This document shows, in pieces, positions 43,746-53,908 of a stretch of 64,000 nucleotides of DNA (within the stretch, counting starts at the first letter, position 1; the number at the start of each line of letters is the position of its first letter). The notes under the pieces were generated by a model, which had not been told where the DNA came from, did no database searches, and was given only the letters and a program-made list of their open reading frames with translations. The DNA lies in assembly GCF_001586165.1 (NCBI RefSeq), contig NZ_CP014608.1:1302001-1366000 (forward strand), in the 5' to 3' direction. Made by a program: the position numbers and the translations under genes. The stretch comes from Obesumbacterium proteus. GTDB taxonomy: Bacteria > Pseudomonadota > Gammaproteobacteria > Enterobacterales > Enterobacteriaceae.

Positions 43746-44765
43746 CTAGGGGGCGGTATCTCGATAGACGATAGCAATCGCCGAGGCACCAACGCGAAAG
43801 AGCGCGGGTTCTGGGTTATCGACGCGAATTTTGACAGGAAAACGTTGGGATACATGCACCCAGTTGATGGTGCGCGCTACTGACGGGAGTCCGTTGCTCA
43901 CGCCGCCATCTTGAGGAGATACGCCGTAACCTACGGAATCAACGCTGCCGCTAAAGGATTTACCGGTATCACCCATGACGTATATACGCGCGGGAACGCC
44001 GCTACAGACATTTTTTAGATCGGTTTCGCGAAAATTGGCCACCACATACCATGCTTGAGTATCAATGAGCGTCATTACCGACTGTTGCGGCGAGGCATAT
44101 TGCCCAATCGTGGTATTCAGGGATGTCACTCGACCATCGAAAGGCGCACGAATCTCACTGTATTGCAGGTTTAATTGGGCCTTTGCGATATCCACGCAGA
44201 CAACTTTACGCTGTGCAATAAGTGCATCTACGCTGCTTACCGCGGATTGTGCTTGTTCTACTTCACTGCGAGAGGCTTTATACATAGCCTCGGCGCTATT
44301 TTTTGCCGTTCTCGCTTGATCAAACTCTTCCGCTGAAACGTACCCCTTACCTTTAAGTGCGAATATACGTTGGTAGGTACTGAGTGCTTGTCGGTAATTT
44401 TCCTTGGCGCTGATTTCTTTCGCTGCAACGGCCTGAGCATTGTATTGCTGGGCATCAACGGTTCGCTGTGCGAGCTTTATTTGCTCATCTAAAGTAGCAA
44501 GCTGAGCGGTGCCAGATTCAATGGCATGCTCATAGGGTCTTGGATCGATTTTAAACAGAAGATCGCCTTTGGAAACCAGCTGGTTATCTTTGACCGGGAT
44601 CGTCACTATATGCCCTTCAATAACCGGTACCACATTAATAGTATCCGCATAGATAAAAGCATCATCGGTCTGTGGGGCTTCATCAATCTTTAGCATCACA
44701 ATGCATAGCGCAATCAATGTTATTAATACGAGAAAAAAAATATAAAGTTTATTCTTAAGGGACAT
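43746..44765 (-). CDS. mdtN: HlyD-family adaptor MdtN
   Basis: A 339-residue membrane fusion protein: N-terminal helix (about residues 6-24), lipoyl half (INVVPVIEGHIVTIPVKDN), helical hairpin (about 85-185), second half (YSEIRAPFDGRVTSLNTTIG) and barrel (WYVVANFRETDLKNV). It matches E. coli MdtN. The frame is open further upstream to 44801, overlapping ytcA, but ATG 44765 gives the family N-terminus. In E. coli the next gene after mdtO is the outer-membrane channel mdtP; it is missing here. Confidence 0.88.
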   Translation of the reverse strand: MSLKNKLYIFFLVLITLIALCIVMLKIDEAPQTDDAFIYADTINVVPVIEGHIVTIPVKDNQLVSKGDLLFKIDPRPYEHAIESGTAQLATLDEQIKLAQRTVDAQQYNAQAVAAKEISAKENYRQALSTYQRIFALKGKGYVSAEEFDQARTAKNSAEAMYKASRSEVEQAQSAVSSVDALIAQRKVVCVDIAKAQLNLQYSEIRAPFDGRVTSLNTTIGQYASPQQSVMTLIDTQAWYVVANFRETDLKNVCSGVPARIYVMGDTGKSFSGSVDSVGYGVSPQDGGVSNGLPSVARTINWVHVSQRFPVKIRVDNPEPALFRVGASAIAIVYRDTAP

Positions 44766-44776
44766 TCTGTATTCTC

Positions 44777-45070
44777 TTAATGGGTAAAAAATAATAACCA
44801 AGTCAACATTGCGCTAAGAGCGGTAACACAGGGATAGACAATGAAGGCAGGCTCAAGCCAGCACTGGTGCTCTCCTTTTCTGAGTATTGTGTGCATGAGT
44901 GTCATAGCAATAACGCCAATGCCTGAACATATCAGCCAGTCAGGAAAAGAAGCGCCAAAGAGAACGATTGATGGTGCACAGGAACAACCTGTTAGAGACA
45001 GAAGAATAAAAGCTAAACCGATCGCTTTTGCTAAATGGACCTTGATGCGTTGAGTCGCTAATTTCCGCAT
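44777..45070 (-). CDS. ytcA: YtcA-like small lipoprotein
   Basis: A 97-residue protein with a lipobox (LLSLTGC, Cys near residue 29) and two further hydrophobic segments. E. coli YtcA has the same layout and is encoded directly before mdtN. The stop is 11 bases before the mdtN start, so the operon is ytcA-mdtN-mdtO. The role of YtcA in efflux is unknown. Confidence 0.8.
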   Translation of the reverse strand: MRKLATQRIKVHLAKAIGLAFILLSLTGCSCAPSIVLFGASFPDWLICSGIGVIAMTLMHTILRKGEHQCWLEPAFIVYPCVTALSAMLTWLLFFTH

Positions 45071-45125
45071 ATATATTTCTGCATAGGATTTTTCATAAAG
45101 TAACGAAGTGGGTGTTAGGAATGGA

Positions 45126-45156
45126 ACAGAAGAGATTCATAAAGAATCTCTTCTGT
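45126..45156. terminator. terminator-like hairpin between adiA and ytcA
   Basis: ACAGAAGAGATTC (45126-45138) and GAATCTCTTCTGT (45144-45156) form a perfect 13-base-pair stem with loop ATAAA. It is 21 bases beyond the stop of adiA on the minus strand and precedes ytcA on the same strand. Confidence 0.7.
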
Positions 45157-45176
45157 AGATTATTTTATCGAGGGAC

Positions 45177-47483
45177 TTAGTCTTTCAGTGCCCATATATA
45201 ATATTGGCCATCTTTCAGCTCAGCGCCCTCGAGTTCCTTTTCGAATCCAGGGAATTTTTTCCCCCACTGTGCAATGCTGTAAATATATTGCAGCCATGGT
45301 TGCTCAGTGGTACCGAAGCTCTCGCCTGGCATCACAATTGGAATACCCGGTGGGTAAGGGATCACCCCAACGGCGGAAATACGTCCTGCAAGTTTATCAA
45401 GCGACAGTAATTCGCAGCGTCCGGCCATATGATCTTGGAATGCGGCGCGAGGAAGTTTAACCGGCGTTGGAATGTGGCTGAAGGCGGCTGCCTGAAGCTT
45501 ATCCATCTGGCTAGTTTTCATATAGGTAAACATCTCATCACACAGATCTTTCATTCCCATGCCGGCATAGTTCTCAACATGAGATGCGGCAAGGTCGGGT
45601 AAGCAGACGGTGAGTGGCGTATTGCTGTCGTAATGCTTTTTGAATTCGATCAGAACGTTAATCAACGTTCCCCATTTGCCCTTGGTGATCCCCACTGAGA
45701 ACAGGCATAGCACCATGAAGTCAGTGGTGCGTGAAGGCACAATTCCGTGCTGGTACAGGAATGCGGTCACCACAGCGGCAGGAATGCCAGTTTCCTGCAT
45801 CTCGCCGTCGTCGCCCATGCCCGGTACTAAAATGCCGGCTTTGATTGGGTCGAGCATGCACCAATCGTCTTCCAACTGCTCAAAACCATGCCAGTTTTCG
45901 CCTGGACGAAGCACCCAGCATTCGGGATCGGTGGTGAGTTGCTCTTTTGAGGCATTCAAGAAGGGCACTTTTTTGCCCGTTTCTGCATCAATCACGTCGG
46001 GCGCATTCCACGGTGAGAAGAACCATTCCCCTTTGGCGGCAAAGGCGGCGTGAGCTTTTGCGAGTGCCAAACGGAAATCTACCGCTTCATCAATCACTTC
46101 CTGCGTCAGCGTTTCACCTTGTTGGTCATCCATCATGGCTGCGCCGATTTCATTGGCCGCAATAATGGCATACAGCGGCGAAGTGGTGGATTGCAGCATG
46201 TAAGACTCATTGAAACGTGAATGTTCAATGGGTTTTTTGCCATTACGAATATGAATGTAGGAGGCCTGAGAAAGCGCCGCTAAAAGCTTATGGGTAGACT
46301 GTGTCGCGAATACCGTTGGGCCTGTGGCGTCGTGTTCAGCTGGATTCCCACGCATTGCGAAGCGATCGCGATAGAGTGGGTTAAAACGAGCATAGGCATA
46401 CCATGCTTCATCAAAATGAATGGTATCAACACTTTCAGCAAGTAGGTCTTGAGCCTGTTTTGCGTTGTAGCACATTCCGTCGTAAGTACAGTTGGTGACC
46501 ACGGAGTAAACCGGTTTAGGGTCAACGGCAAGCTGTTTCAGTGGATGCGCATCGATTTTCTGCTGGATAGATTCTGGTTGGAACTGTGATTTAGGGATCG
46601 GACCAATGATGCCAAAACGGTTACGTGTTGGAATGAAGAACACAGGGATCCCGCCGGTCATCACCAGCCCTTGCTCGATGGATTTATGGCAGTTACGGTC
46701 GCAGAGTGCAAACTGGCCCTCTCCGACGACGGCTGACATGACGGCACGGTTAGAGCCTGATGTGCCATTCAGAACGGAATAGCTTTGGTGAGCACCAAAG
46801 ACTCTGGCGGCATAAGCTTCAGAATCTTTGATTGGGCCGCTGTGATCGAGCAACGAACCAAGCGAATCTCGTTCAATACCCGTATCGGTACGGAAAAGAT
46901 TTTCACCGAAGAAATCGAGGAATTCACGACCAACCGCTGATTTGGTAAATGCCACACCGCCCTGATGACCAGGGGCCGCCCATGAGTATTCAGGTGAGCC
47001 GTTGGTGTAGTCGAATAGGGCTTTTGTGAAAGGAGGTAGCAGTTGATTAAAGTATTTTTTGATCAGTGCTTCACTACGTGCGGCAATGAATTCAGCGGTA
47101 TCTTCTTGCATCCACACAAACTCATTCGCCAACTCCATGGTGTCGAGCGTTAGCGTTTCTAGGCAGGCGTGTTCCGCCATCAGTAATACGGGTACGGTTT
47201 TATTTCGACGACGAACTTCCTGCAAAAGCGCTAATGCATGGCTGTGTGAATCAGCGTTATTTTCTTCAGATGTCCAATCTACGAATACACAGCAGATAGA
47301 GGCGTCAGAGGTAATGCTCGCGATTCCGTCTTTGTAGGTTGTTGCAATGATAACCGAGAGATTTCTTTCTTCTAAAGCCTCGATTAAATTACAGATAGCC
47401 TGTCCGTTAGCCGTGTTTTTATTTTCGATATTACTATTTACTACTAACACTTTGCGTTTTTTGAGATGATTTAATTCAATCAT
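45177..47483 (-). CDS. adiA: biodegradative arginine decarboxylase
   Basis: A 768-residue PLP-dependent fold-I decarboxylase (AdiA of E. coli: about 755). The N-terminal wing (1-140) is CheY-like; the PLP lysine is in FATQSTHKLLAALSQ, and NCTYDGMCYNAK, FDEAWYAYARF and RTDTGIERDSLGSLLDH are catalytic-core stretches. Arginine is turned into agmatine and CO2 with use of a proton. Lysine decarboxylase CadA is shorter (715) and the neighbour is an AdiC-type antiporter, so arginine is favoured. It is the second gene of adiC-adiA. Confidence 0.88.
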   Translation of the reverse strand: MIELNHLKKRKVLVVNSNIENKNTANGQAICNLIEALEERNLSVIIATTYKDGIASITSDASICCVFVDWTSEENNADSHSHALALLQEVRRRNKTVPVLLMAEHACLETLTLDTMELANEFVWMQEDTAEFIAARSEALIKKYFNQLLPPFTKALFDYTNGSPEYSWAAPGHQGGVAFTKSAVGREFLDFFGENLFRTDTGIERDSLGSLLDHSGPIKDSEAYAARVFGAHQSYSVLNGTSGSNRAVMSAVVGEGQFALCDRNCHKSIEQGLVMTGGIPVFFIPTRNRFGIIGPIPKSQFQPESIQQKIDAHPLKQLAVDPKPVYSVVTNCTYDGMCYNAKQAQDLLAESVDTIHFDEAWYAYARFNPLYRDRFAMRGNPAEHDATGPTVFATQSTHKLLAALSQASYIHIRNGKKPIEHSRFNESYMLQSTTSPLYAIIAANEIGAAMMDDQQGETLTQEVIDEAVDFRLALAKAHAAFAAKGEWFFSPWNAPDVIDAETGKKVPFLNASKEQLTTDPECWVLRPGENWHGFEQLEDDWCMLDPIKAGILVPGMGDDGEMQETGIPAAVVTAFLYQHGIVPSRTTDFMVLCLFSVGITKGKWGTLINVLIEFKKHYDSNTPLTVCLPDLAASHVENYAGMGMKDLCDEMFTYMKTSQMDKLQAAAFSHIPTPVKLPRAAFQDHMAGRCELLSLDKLAGRISAVGVIPYPPGIPIVMPGESFGTTEQPWLQYIYSIAQWGKKFPGFEKELEGAELKDGQYYIWALKD

Positions 47484-47526
47484 TTTTAGTCCTATCTATT
47501 TATTAAAGATATTATTAAATAACTTT

Positions 47527-47554
47527 GCGTGACCTAAAAATAATTAGGCCACGC
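47527..47554 (-). terminator. hairpin between adiC and adiA
   Basis: GCGTGACCTAA (47527-47537) pairs with TTAGGCCACGC (47544-47554) with one A-C mismatch. It is 11 bases past the adiC stop and may reduce or uncouple adiA expression in a common transcript. Confidence 0.5.
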
Positions 47555-47564
47555 AGTATTCTTA

Positions 47565-48893
47565 TTAAACTTGAGCATCCAGCGGGAATGGATTTTTGTG
47601 TGTTCGGTTATAATTCAAAGCGTAAAGTGCAGTCACGACCATCAACGCAACAAACGACCACATGACTTCTTGTGCGCCGGAGCCAATTACAGCCCATATG
47701 CAATAAACAAAGGCAACAGATGTAATAAAGGTAAATAGCCCTTTTTGATTCCCTAAGTGCCCATGTCCAACAAGCAGTAATGCAGCGCAGGTGTAAAGGT
47801 AAGGTACTAAGGTGAAAATAACGGAAACCGAAGAGACGACACCAAATTGCGCAGCTGCATTAGGCGATATCGAAGCGACTTGGAATATTGTCATCAGAAT
47901 GCCGATCACAATAAGACCTTGTACCGGAACCCCTTTTTTATTCACTTTAGCGAAGATGGGTGGGAATAAACCATCGTCAGCGGCTGCTTTAGCGGTTTGG
48001 CTGGCAAGTAATGTCCAGCCACCTAACGAGCCAAGGCAACCCGCGGCGGCGCAGAATGTCACGATAGCGCCCGCGGTTTCACCCAATGCCATACGCGCGG
48101 CATCACCGAACGGAGAGGTTGAAACGCGCAGCGCTGCATTCGGGATCATACCCATAATGGCAGTGGTCGAGAGTACATAACAAACTGCGGCAATCAGCAC
48201 ACCACCGATGGTGGCAATCGGGACGTTTCTCTTCGGGTTTTTTACCACCGCGGCGGCAACGGACGCGCTCTCTACGCCGATAAATGACCATAGCGTGACG
48301 TTTAGGGTGCTTTGAATGGCGCCCAGCGTGCCTTTCCCACTGACGTTCCATGCCGCCATATAGGTATCACCACTGAACCAGAACCAGCCAAAAATAGCGA
48401 CCGACAGAATAGGAACCAGTGCTAACACCGTTGCTACTGCCTGCACGCGCGTTATCATTTTTGCGCCGATAATGTTCAAAATAACAAAGAACCAGAGAAC
48501 TAAAACGCAGGTCAGCGTCATGATCATGGGGTCTTTGAGTGCGGGGAAGAAGTAGCTGAGATAGCCAACGCCGATAACAACCATTGCAATGTTGCCGACC
48601 CAGCAGGCTAACCAATACAACAGGTTAGTTTGATATCCGATAAATGGACCGAAAGCGCGACGAGCATAGGCGTAAGATCCACCAGGGCTGGCATCCAGCG
48701 AGGACATTTTGGCGTACACCATGGATAGCGCTAAAGCCCCAATGATGGTGACCAGCCAACCATAAATAGCGACGCCGCCCGTGGATGCGAGGTTTGCAGG
48801 AAGGAGAAAAACACCTGACCCCATAATATTGCCTGAAACCATTAAAGTTACAGGTATGAGCCCTACTTTATGTGAATCTGATTCAATTGCCAT
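47565..48893 (-). CDS. adiC: arginine:agmatine antiporter
   Basis: A 442-residue APC transporter with 12 helices, very close to E. coli AdiC (445 residues). The substrate-binding helix 1 (NIMGSGVFLLPANLAS), helix 6 (LWSFIGVESASVAA) and the conserved LGSLGGWTLLASQ are as in AdiC and differ from CadB (NMMGSGIALLPANLA). It brings arginine in and carries agmatine out, expelling a proton equivalent. Transcription runs into adiA after 81 bases; in E. coli the order is adiA-adiY-adiC, and no adiY is present here. Confidence 0.94.
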   Translation of the reverse strand: MAIESDSHKVGLIPVTLMVSGNIMGSGVFLLPANLASTGGVAIYGWLVTIIGALALSMVYAKMSSLDASPGGSYAYARRAFGPFIGYQTNLLYWLACWVGNIAMVVIGVGYLSYFFPALKDPMIMTLTCVLVLWFFVILNIIGAKMITRVQAVATVLALVPILSVAIFGWFWFSGDTYMAAWNVSGKGTLGAIQSTLNVTLWSFIGVESASVAAAVVKNPKRNVPIATIGGVLIAAVCYVLSTTAIMGMIPNAALRVSTSPFGDAARMALGETAGAIVTFCAAAGCLGSLGGWTLLASQTAKAAADDGLFPPIFAKVNKKGVPVQGLIVIGILMTIFQVASISPNAAAQFGVVSSVSVIFTLVPYLYTCAALLLVGHGHLGNQKGLFTFITSVAFVYCIWAVIGSGAQEVMWSFVALMVVTALYALNYNRTHKNPFPLDAQV

Positions 48894-49549
48894 ATATAAA
48901 ACCTTAACGGATCCTATTTGTTTAATTAAATATTGGGTTTAACAACGTTATTTGAATGAGTTTTAGTATTATTCGCTACGATGTGGCTTATATTAAATTC
49001 TCGATAATATAAAACAGATGTCGTTCGGATTAGCGCTGGATTAAAAAGTTTGTGGGTGAAGTTTATGTAGAAAACTATAACTATTTCAGTAATGCAATTA
49101 TATAAGACTCAGCATTTTTGAAGGGTAGGTAGCGTCCTACGTCTGTAGGTGTCAGGCAGTGTATGTGTATGATATGTGAGGGATTAATGGAGTCTGGAGC
49201 AGTGGGTGAGGAATGAAATTAAGCATGTGGAATATATAAACCAATGGTTTCATTTAGCTGCTGTTTATTTTATTAGCATATAATCAACTCAATTCTACAT
49301 TTGCGCTATCTAGAATATATTACCAGTCTTATGTTTATAAGATGACGTTGTAGCGTGCTTCTTGTTTGCAATCAATGAACCTTTCCTAGCAAAACTGGCG
49401 CTGGTAAGGCGTGTTCAAGGTTGTCTACATCAATAAAAGTGATAGGGCTCTCATCACGAGAAACGTTATGGCCTTCGCCATTGCTGACATCGCTGTTGAG
49501 GTTTTCCGCTATATTTATCAATACAGTAAGATTTATTTTTGAGGTGGCA
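48894..49549. promoter_or_regulatory. divergent adiC / evgA upstream region
   Basis: A 656-base AT-rich region that must carry both promoters. On the minus strand TATAAT (49102-49097) could be the adiC -10; its -35 has no consensus (CCCTTC), as expected for an activated promoter, and the EvgA-like palindrome B lies 33 bases upstream of that -10. No gene was seen inside. Confidence 0.55.
49136..49149. promoter_or_regulatory. EvgA-like palindrome B
   Basis: CCTACG-TC-TGTAGG: five-base-pair perfect arms plus the shared CCTACG core. A further half site GTAGG lies at 49125-49129. It is placed to activate adiC (minus strand), or to autoregulate evgA. Confidence 0.6.
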
Positions 49550-50185
49550 ATGTTGAGTGAAAATAACAAGTTGAGCGCAATAATTATAGACGATCATCCT
49601 CTGGCAAGAGTGGCTATCAGAAATTTGCTGGAAAATGATGATATCAACGTCATTGCTGAATCTGGAGATGGTGCAGAAGCCTTACAGGTTATTAAAGAAA
49701 TGCAGCCCGATATTGTCGTTGTTGATATCGATATCCCTGTGCTAAGCGGAATTGAAGTTGTCGAGAAGCTGAGAAAACAACAGAATAGCTGCATCATTGT
49801 GGTTGTTTCCGCTAAAAACGATCGCTTTTATGGCAAACGCAGCGCTGATGCTGGCGCAAATGCATTTGTGAGCAAGAAAAAGGGTATGTCTAATATTGTG
49901 GCGGCTGTAAAAGCGGCGCGAAATGGCTATAGCTATTTTCCTTTTTCACTGGATAGCTTTGTCGGTAAGTTAACGTCAGAACAAGAAAAATTAGACTCCT
50001 TATCAACACAAGAAATAAAAGTTATGCGCTATATTTTAAATGGCGTGGACAACATACACATTGCTTCTGAGATGAATATTAGCAGCAAAACGGTGAGCAC
50101 TTACAAAAGTCGCCTAATGGAAAAACTGGAGTGTAAGTCACTGATGGAATTATTTAATTTATCAAATAGAAATAAAATTGGCTGA
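49550..50185 (+). CDS. evgA: response regulator EvgA
   Basis: A 211-residue NarL/FixJ-type response regulator. The receiver domain (AIIIDDHPLARVAIR; phospho-Asp in VVVDIDIP; Lys in VSAKND) is followed by a LuxR-type helix-turn-helix (LSTQEIKVMRYILNG, KTVSTYKSRLMEKL). Most of it matches E. coli EvgA, including the DNA-contact helix, so it should bind similar sites. I chose ATG 49550 (GAGG six bases upstream); the frame is open upstream but no homology exists there. The stop is 4 bases before the evgS ATG. Confidence 0.92.
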   Translation: MLSENNKLSAIIIDDHPLARVAIRNLLENDDINVIAESGDGAEALQVIKEMQPDIVVVDIDIPVLSGIEVVEKLRKQQNSCIIVVVSAKNDRFYGKRSADAGANAFVSKKKGMSNIVAAVKAARNGYSYFPFSLDSFVGKLTSEQEKLDSLSTQEIKVMRYILNGVDNIHIASEMNISSKTVSTYKSRLMEKLECKSLMELFNLSNRNKIG

Positions 50186-50189
50186 CTTT

Positions 50190-53100
50190 ATGCTACAACG
50201 TTTGATCGGGTTTATGCTGTGTATAATAGCAACACTATTCGTTGCTCAGGGGGCATTGGCGAGTAAGGAGCCGATAAGGCTTGAGATTTTTAGTAACAGT
50301 GGCCCGATGATCCCTAATCTCAAATTGAGCACTGCTGAGCAACTGTGGCTGGCGAAGAAAAAAACCTTAGTTGTTGCTGTCTACTCCCCTGAGTCACCTC
50401 CGTTAATGTTGGATAGTTCCTCCGGCCGTTTCTGTGGGATGAATGCTGAATATCTGTCTTTGTTGCAGAGAGCGTTGGGTATCAACGTTAAAATTGACCG
50501 CTATGACAGTGAAGAGTTAGCGCTAAATGCTGTCAAAGCAGGCAAAGCTGATCTAGTGCTGACTTCGCTTAGAACAAATTTTAATGCCGTGGCACCATTT
50601 ATTGCATCTTTGCCCATGGTAAGCGCCTATCCTGCTTTAGTCACCACGCAAAAAAAATGTTATGCAACCGCTACATACGGATAGTCCGGTAACCATTGCT
50701 ATTGCAGAGGGATATCCTAGCGAACAGTTTGTGAAAGCTTCATTCCCGAATGCAAAAATTGTTCACTATGAGACTGCATATCAGGGTCTTGCTTCGTTAT
50801 ATAACGAAAAAAGTAATTATTTCATTGGTAATAATCTTGCCAGTGGTACAAGTATCATGCGTGATTTCCATCAGTCATTAAGTATTATAAAATTCTGGCG
50901 TACTTCACCGATACATAATCAGTTTATCGCTCTAGATACGCAATCGCCTCTAATTCCTATTATTAATAATTTTTTAGCAGGATTGACAAATCCTATTACT
51001 AATCATATCTCTCAGCCGTGGCTAGAGAGTGGTAATCCTGCGCTTTTGACGAAACCTCTATCTCTAACCCCTCAGGAACAGCGTTGGTTAGAGAAACATC
51101 ACAAACTCAAAGTATTAATTAATCCGTATTATGCGCCGTTTACACTCTTGGATGAGAATAATGAAATCAGAGGTGTGACAGGCGATATCCTCAATCTCAT
51201 TCATTTGCAGACGGGGTTAGAGTTTGAAACGGTGACGGCTAACTCCAATACCGAAATGGTTGATAAAATGCTAAACGGTGATTGGAATATACTCCCTACG
51301 GCAACATATAGTCCTAGCCGTGAGGAGTTAATTTCATTCACTCATCCCATTATTACGACGCCTTTTGCTATCGTAGTGAGAGCTTCTTCTAGCAAAGCTG
51401 AGCTGTTGCCCGGTATGAAAGTAGCAGTGACTACTATGCATATACTTACGGAAAAATTGCCTACCAAATATCCAGGAATCAAGATTGTGCAGGTCGAAAA
51501 TACCAGCATTGGACTCAATCTATTGGCTGAGGGAAAAGTTGATGCTGTCATATCAACACAGCTAACCGCCCGTTACATGATAGACCACTATTATCCAAAT
51601 CAACTCAAATATGAGATCATGGCGGATGAAGCTCCGGCCTTAGTCAGCTTTGCTATCCCGCGTGGGGATCAAGAGTTAAAGCAGATATTGAATAAAGCGT
51701 TGGATAATATCCCGCCAAAATCGATATTATTTATTTCCTCAAAATGGGTTAAGCTACCTGATATAAAAATTGACACTTGGCATCTATATAACAAGCAATT
51801 TTATATTGTCATTACGTTGTCTATTTTTATTATTTTGAGCTTCTTATTATGGGGCGGATATCTATCACGAGAAGTACGCATGAGAAAACAGTCTCAGGCG
51901 GATTTAGAAAACCAGCTTAGCTTTAGAAAAACATTATCTAATTCGATTCCGATACCTGTTTATACTATTTCTCTCGATGGTCAGGTGCAAAGCTATAACA
52001 GCGCGTTTATGTCGTTTTTTTCAACGGACCAGAAAAATGTGACCGCTACATCTTTATTCGATAGTCGTAATCCACTGTCTGATATTTTCTCGGTTCTCAA
52101 TCGAGATATTCAAAATGGTCTAATCCCGGATAAGGTTATTGAACACAGCATTATGCTGAATAATGGACGAGAAGATCGTCATATTATTCATTGGATTACG
52201 CTTTGTGTTATGCCATCCGATAATGTTCTGCCAACGCTAATCTGCGGATGGCAGGATGTGACGGAATCTCGACAGTTGCTCAGTGCATTACAAACTGAAA
52301 AAGATAAAGCGATTCAGGCTAATGAGGCGAAAAGTACCTTCTTAGCCAGCATGAGCCATGAAATTCGCACGCCAGTCAGTGCAGTGATGGGTTTCCTTGA
52401 ATTATTGGCGCTACATAACCAAAGTCCTGAAGAAGATAAAGAGTCTATCTCGTTGGCCTACGCCACGGCTCAGTCATTGCTGGGGTTGATCGGCGATATT
52501 TTAGATATGAATAAAATCGAGTCTGGGAGTTTTGAGTTATCGCCAGAATGGGTCAATCTTGAGGTGCTGATTACGACGGTGATGAGAGGCTTCGAAGGCC
52601 TTGCCAAGCAGAAACAGCTAAAGCTCACCTTTGTTAATCGACTGATCAAAGGGGAATATTTACGCCTAGATCCTCAGGCTACTAAGCAATTGCTGTCTAA
52701 CCTGTTGAGTAATGCCATAAAGTTCACTGAATATGGCGGTGTTGAAGTGAGTGCCGAGTCAATCGCCACGCGTTCGGGTCAAACGCAGCTTATATTACGT
52801 GTGACAGATACCGGTGCGGGCATTAGCCAAGAAGATCAGGAACGGCTCTTTAAACCATACAGTCAAACTGAAACCGGTAAACGGCAAACAGGCTCGGGGC
52901 TAGGACTGTTGATTTGCCGAGAGTTAGTGACGCGCATGAACGGAAAACTGGGTCTGCTGAGTCAGGTTGGGCAGGGGACAACGATGACGATCGATCTGGT
53001 AACGGCGGTATCTCATGAAGATATAATTAGTTCTGATGCCCTACAGCCAGCCGTGTATCCAGCCAAGAAACTTAGAATATTAATCGTTGACGATCATCCG

Positions 53101-53784
53101 GTGAACCGTCTGTTGTTGCGCCGCCAATTAGATACGCTGGGATATAAAGTAGATGAGGCGAGCGATGGAAATGTTGCACTGATATTGATAAATGAAAATA
53201 GCTATGACTTGGTAATAACGGATGTCAATATGCCGAATATGGATGGAGTGACTTTGACCCGTCATATTCGAAGCTTTGATAGTGATATCGTTATTTGGGG
53301 CTTAACCGCGAATGCGCAAACGCAGGAAAAAGAGCGGTGTCTTGCCACTGGTATGAATGCCTGTCTTTTTAAACCAATCAATTTGCAACAATTGGCCTCC
53401 GCATTGGCCTCGGTAGGAACAGTAAATATGACTTACCAGCTAGACGAGATTATTGATCTTGCGACACTAAAATCACTGGCGTTAAACGATCCAAAGTTAA
53501 TGCAGCAGATGCTGGAACAATCTCAGCAAGAAAATAGTAATGATTTTTTAGCTGCTCAGGAGGCTAAAATAGCCGGTGATTGGATTGCATTTAAAATGCA
53601 TATGCATCGTATTAATGGCACCGCTCAAATTCTTGGCGCAGAAAAATTACAGGAGTTAGCGGAAAAATTAGAGAACTATTCAGTTGTTCAGAGTGATGAT
53701 TCAGCCATTGAGCATGGAATGAAGCTGCTTGAGGTTGAGCTAAATCGCTTAAGAGAAGCGATTAATAGTTTTTCACCGACATGA
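50190..53784 (+). pseudogene. evgS: hybrid sensor kinase EvgS, frameshifted in an A8 run
   Basis: EvgS senses mild acid from the periplasm and phosphorylates EvgA by relay. The gene is in two frames: 50190-50684 (ends early) and 50662-53784. The break is in eight A (50650-50657); taking out one A joins the frames as TTQKNVMQPLHTD and gives 1197 residues, exactly the E. coli EvgS length. Domains in the joined protein: signal peptide, two solute-binding-like (SBP_bac_3) domains, membrane helix (ITLSIFIILSFLLWGGYL), PAS-like region, HisKA (MSHEIRTPVSAVMGF), ATPase (NLLSNAIKFTE, DTGAGIS), receiver (VTDVNMPN-like, here VITDVNMPNMDG) and Hpt (MHMHRINGTAQ). It may be a true null, a slippery phase switch or a sequencing error. 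Confidence 0.9.
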
Positions 53785-53805
53785 TTGGTGTCTGCGTAAA
53801 ATAAA

Positions 53806-53848
53806 TGGCTCCATTAATTTTTGTCAAAATTGAGAGAGGATGGAGCCA
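53806..53848. terminator. hairpin between convergent evgS and glsA
   Basis: TGGCTCCAT (53806-53814) pairs with ATGGAGCCA (53840-53848); the loop holds AATTTT/AAAATT, which can extend the fold. It separates evgS from the minus-strand glutaminase gene. Confidence 0.55.
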
Positions 53849-53908
53849 CCAAATTCATTTATCTGTTTCAATCGAGTTGTTCATCGGCAGAAACAGCAAC
53901 GCTAGATC

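Noticed and set aside
45177..48893. Lysine decarboxylase/cadaverine antiporter (cadBA) as identity of this pair
   Set aside because: The antiporter is almost residue for residue AdiC in its substrate helices, and the decarboxylase length and core blocks fit AdiA better than CadA.
48894..49549. A mobile-element or phage remnant in the AT-rich adiC-evgA spacer
   Set aside because: No transposase fragment, terminal repeats or target duplication could be seen.
50178..50684. The first evgS fragment as a stand-alone 168-residue periplasmic binding protein
   Set aside because: It ends in the middle of the first solute-binding domain and continues without loss in the next frame after a one-base correction.
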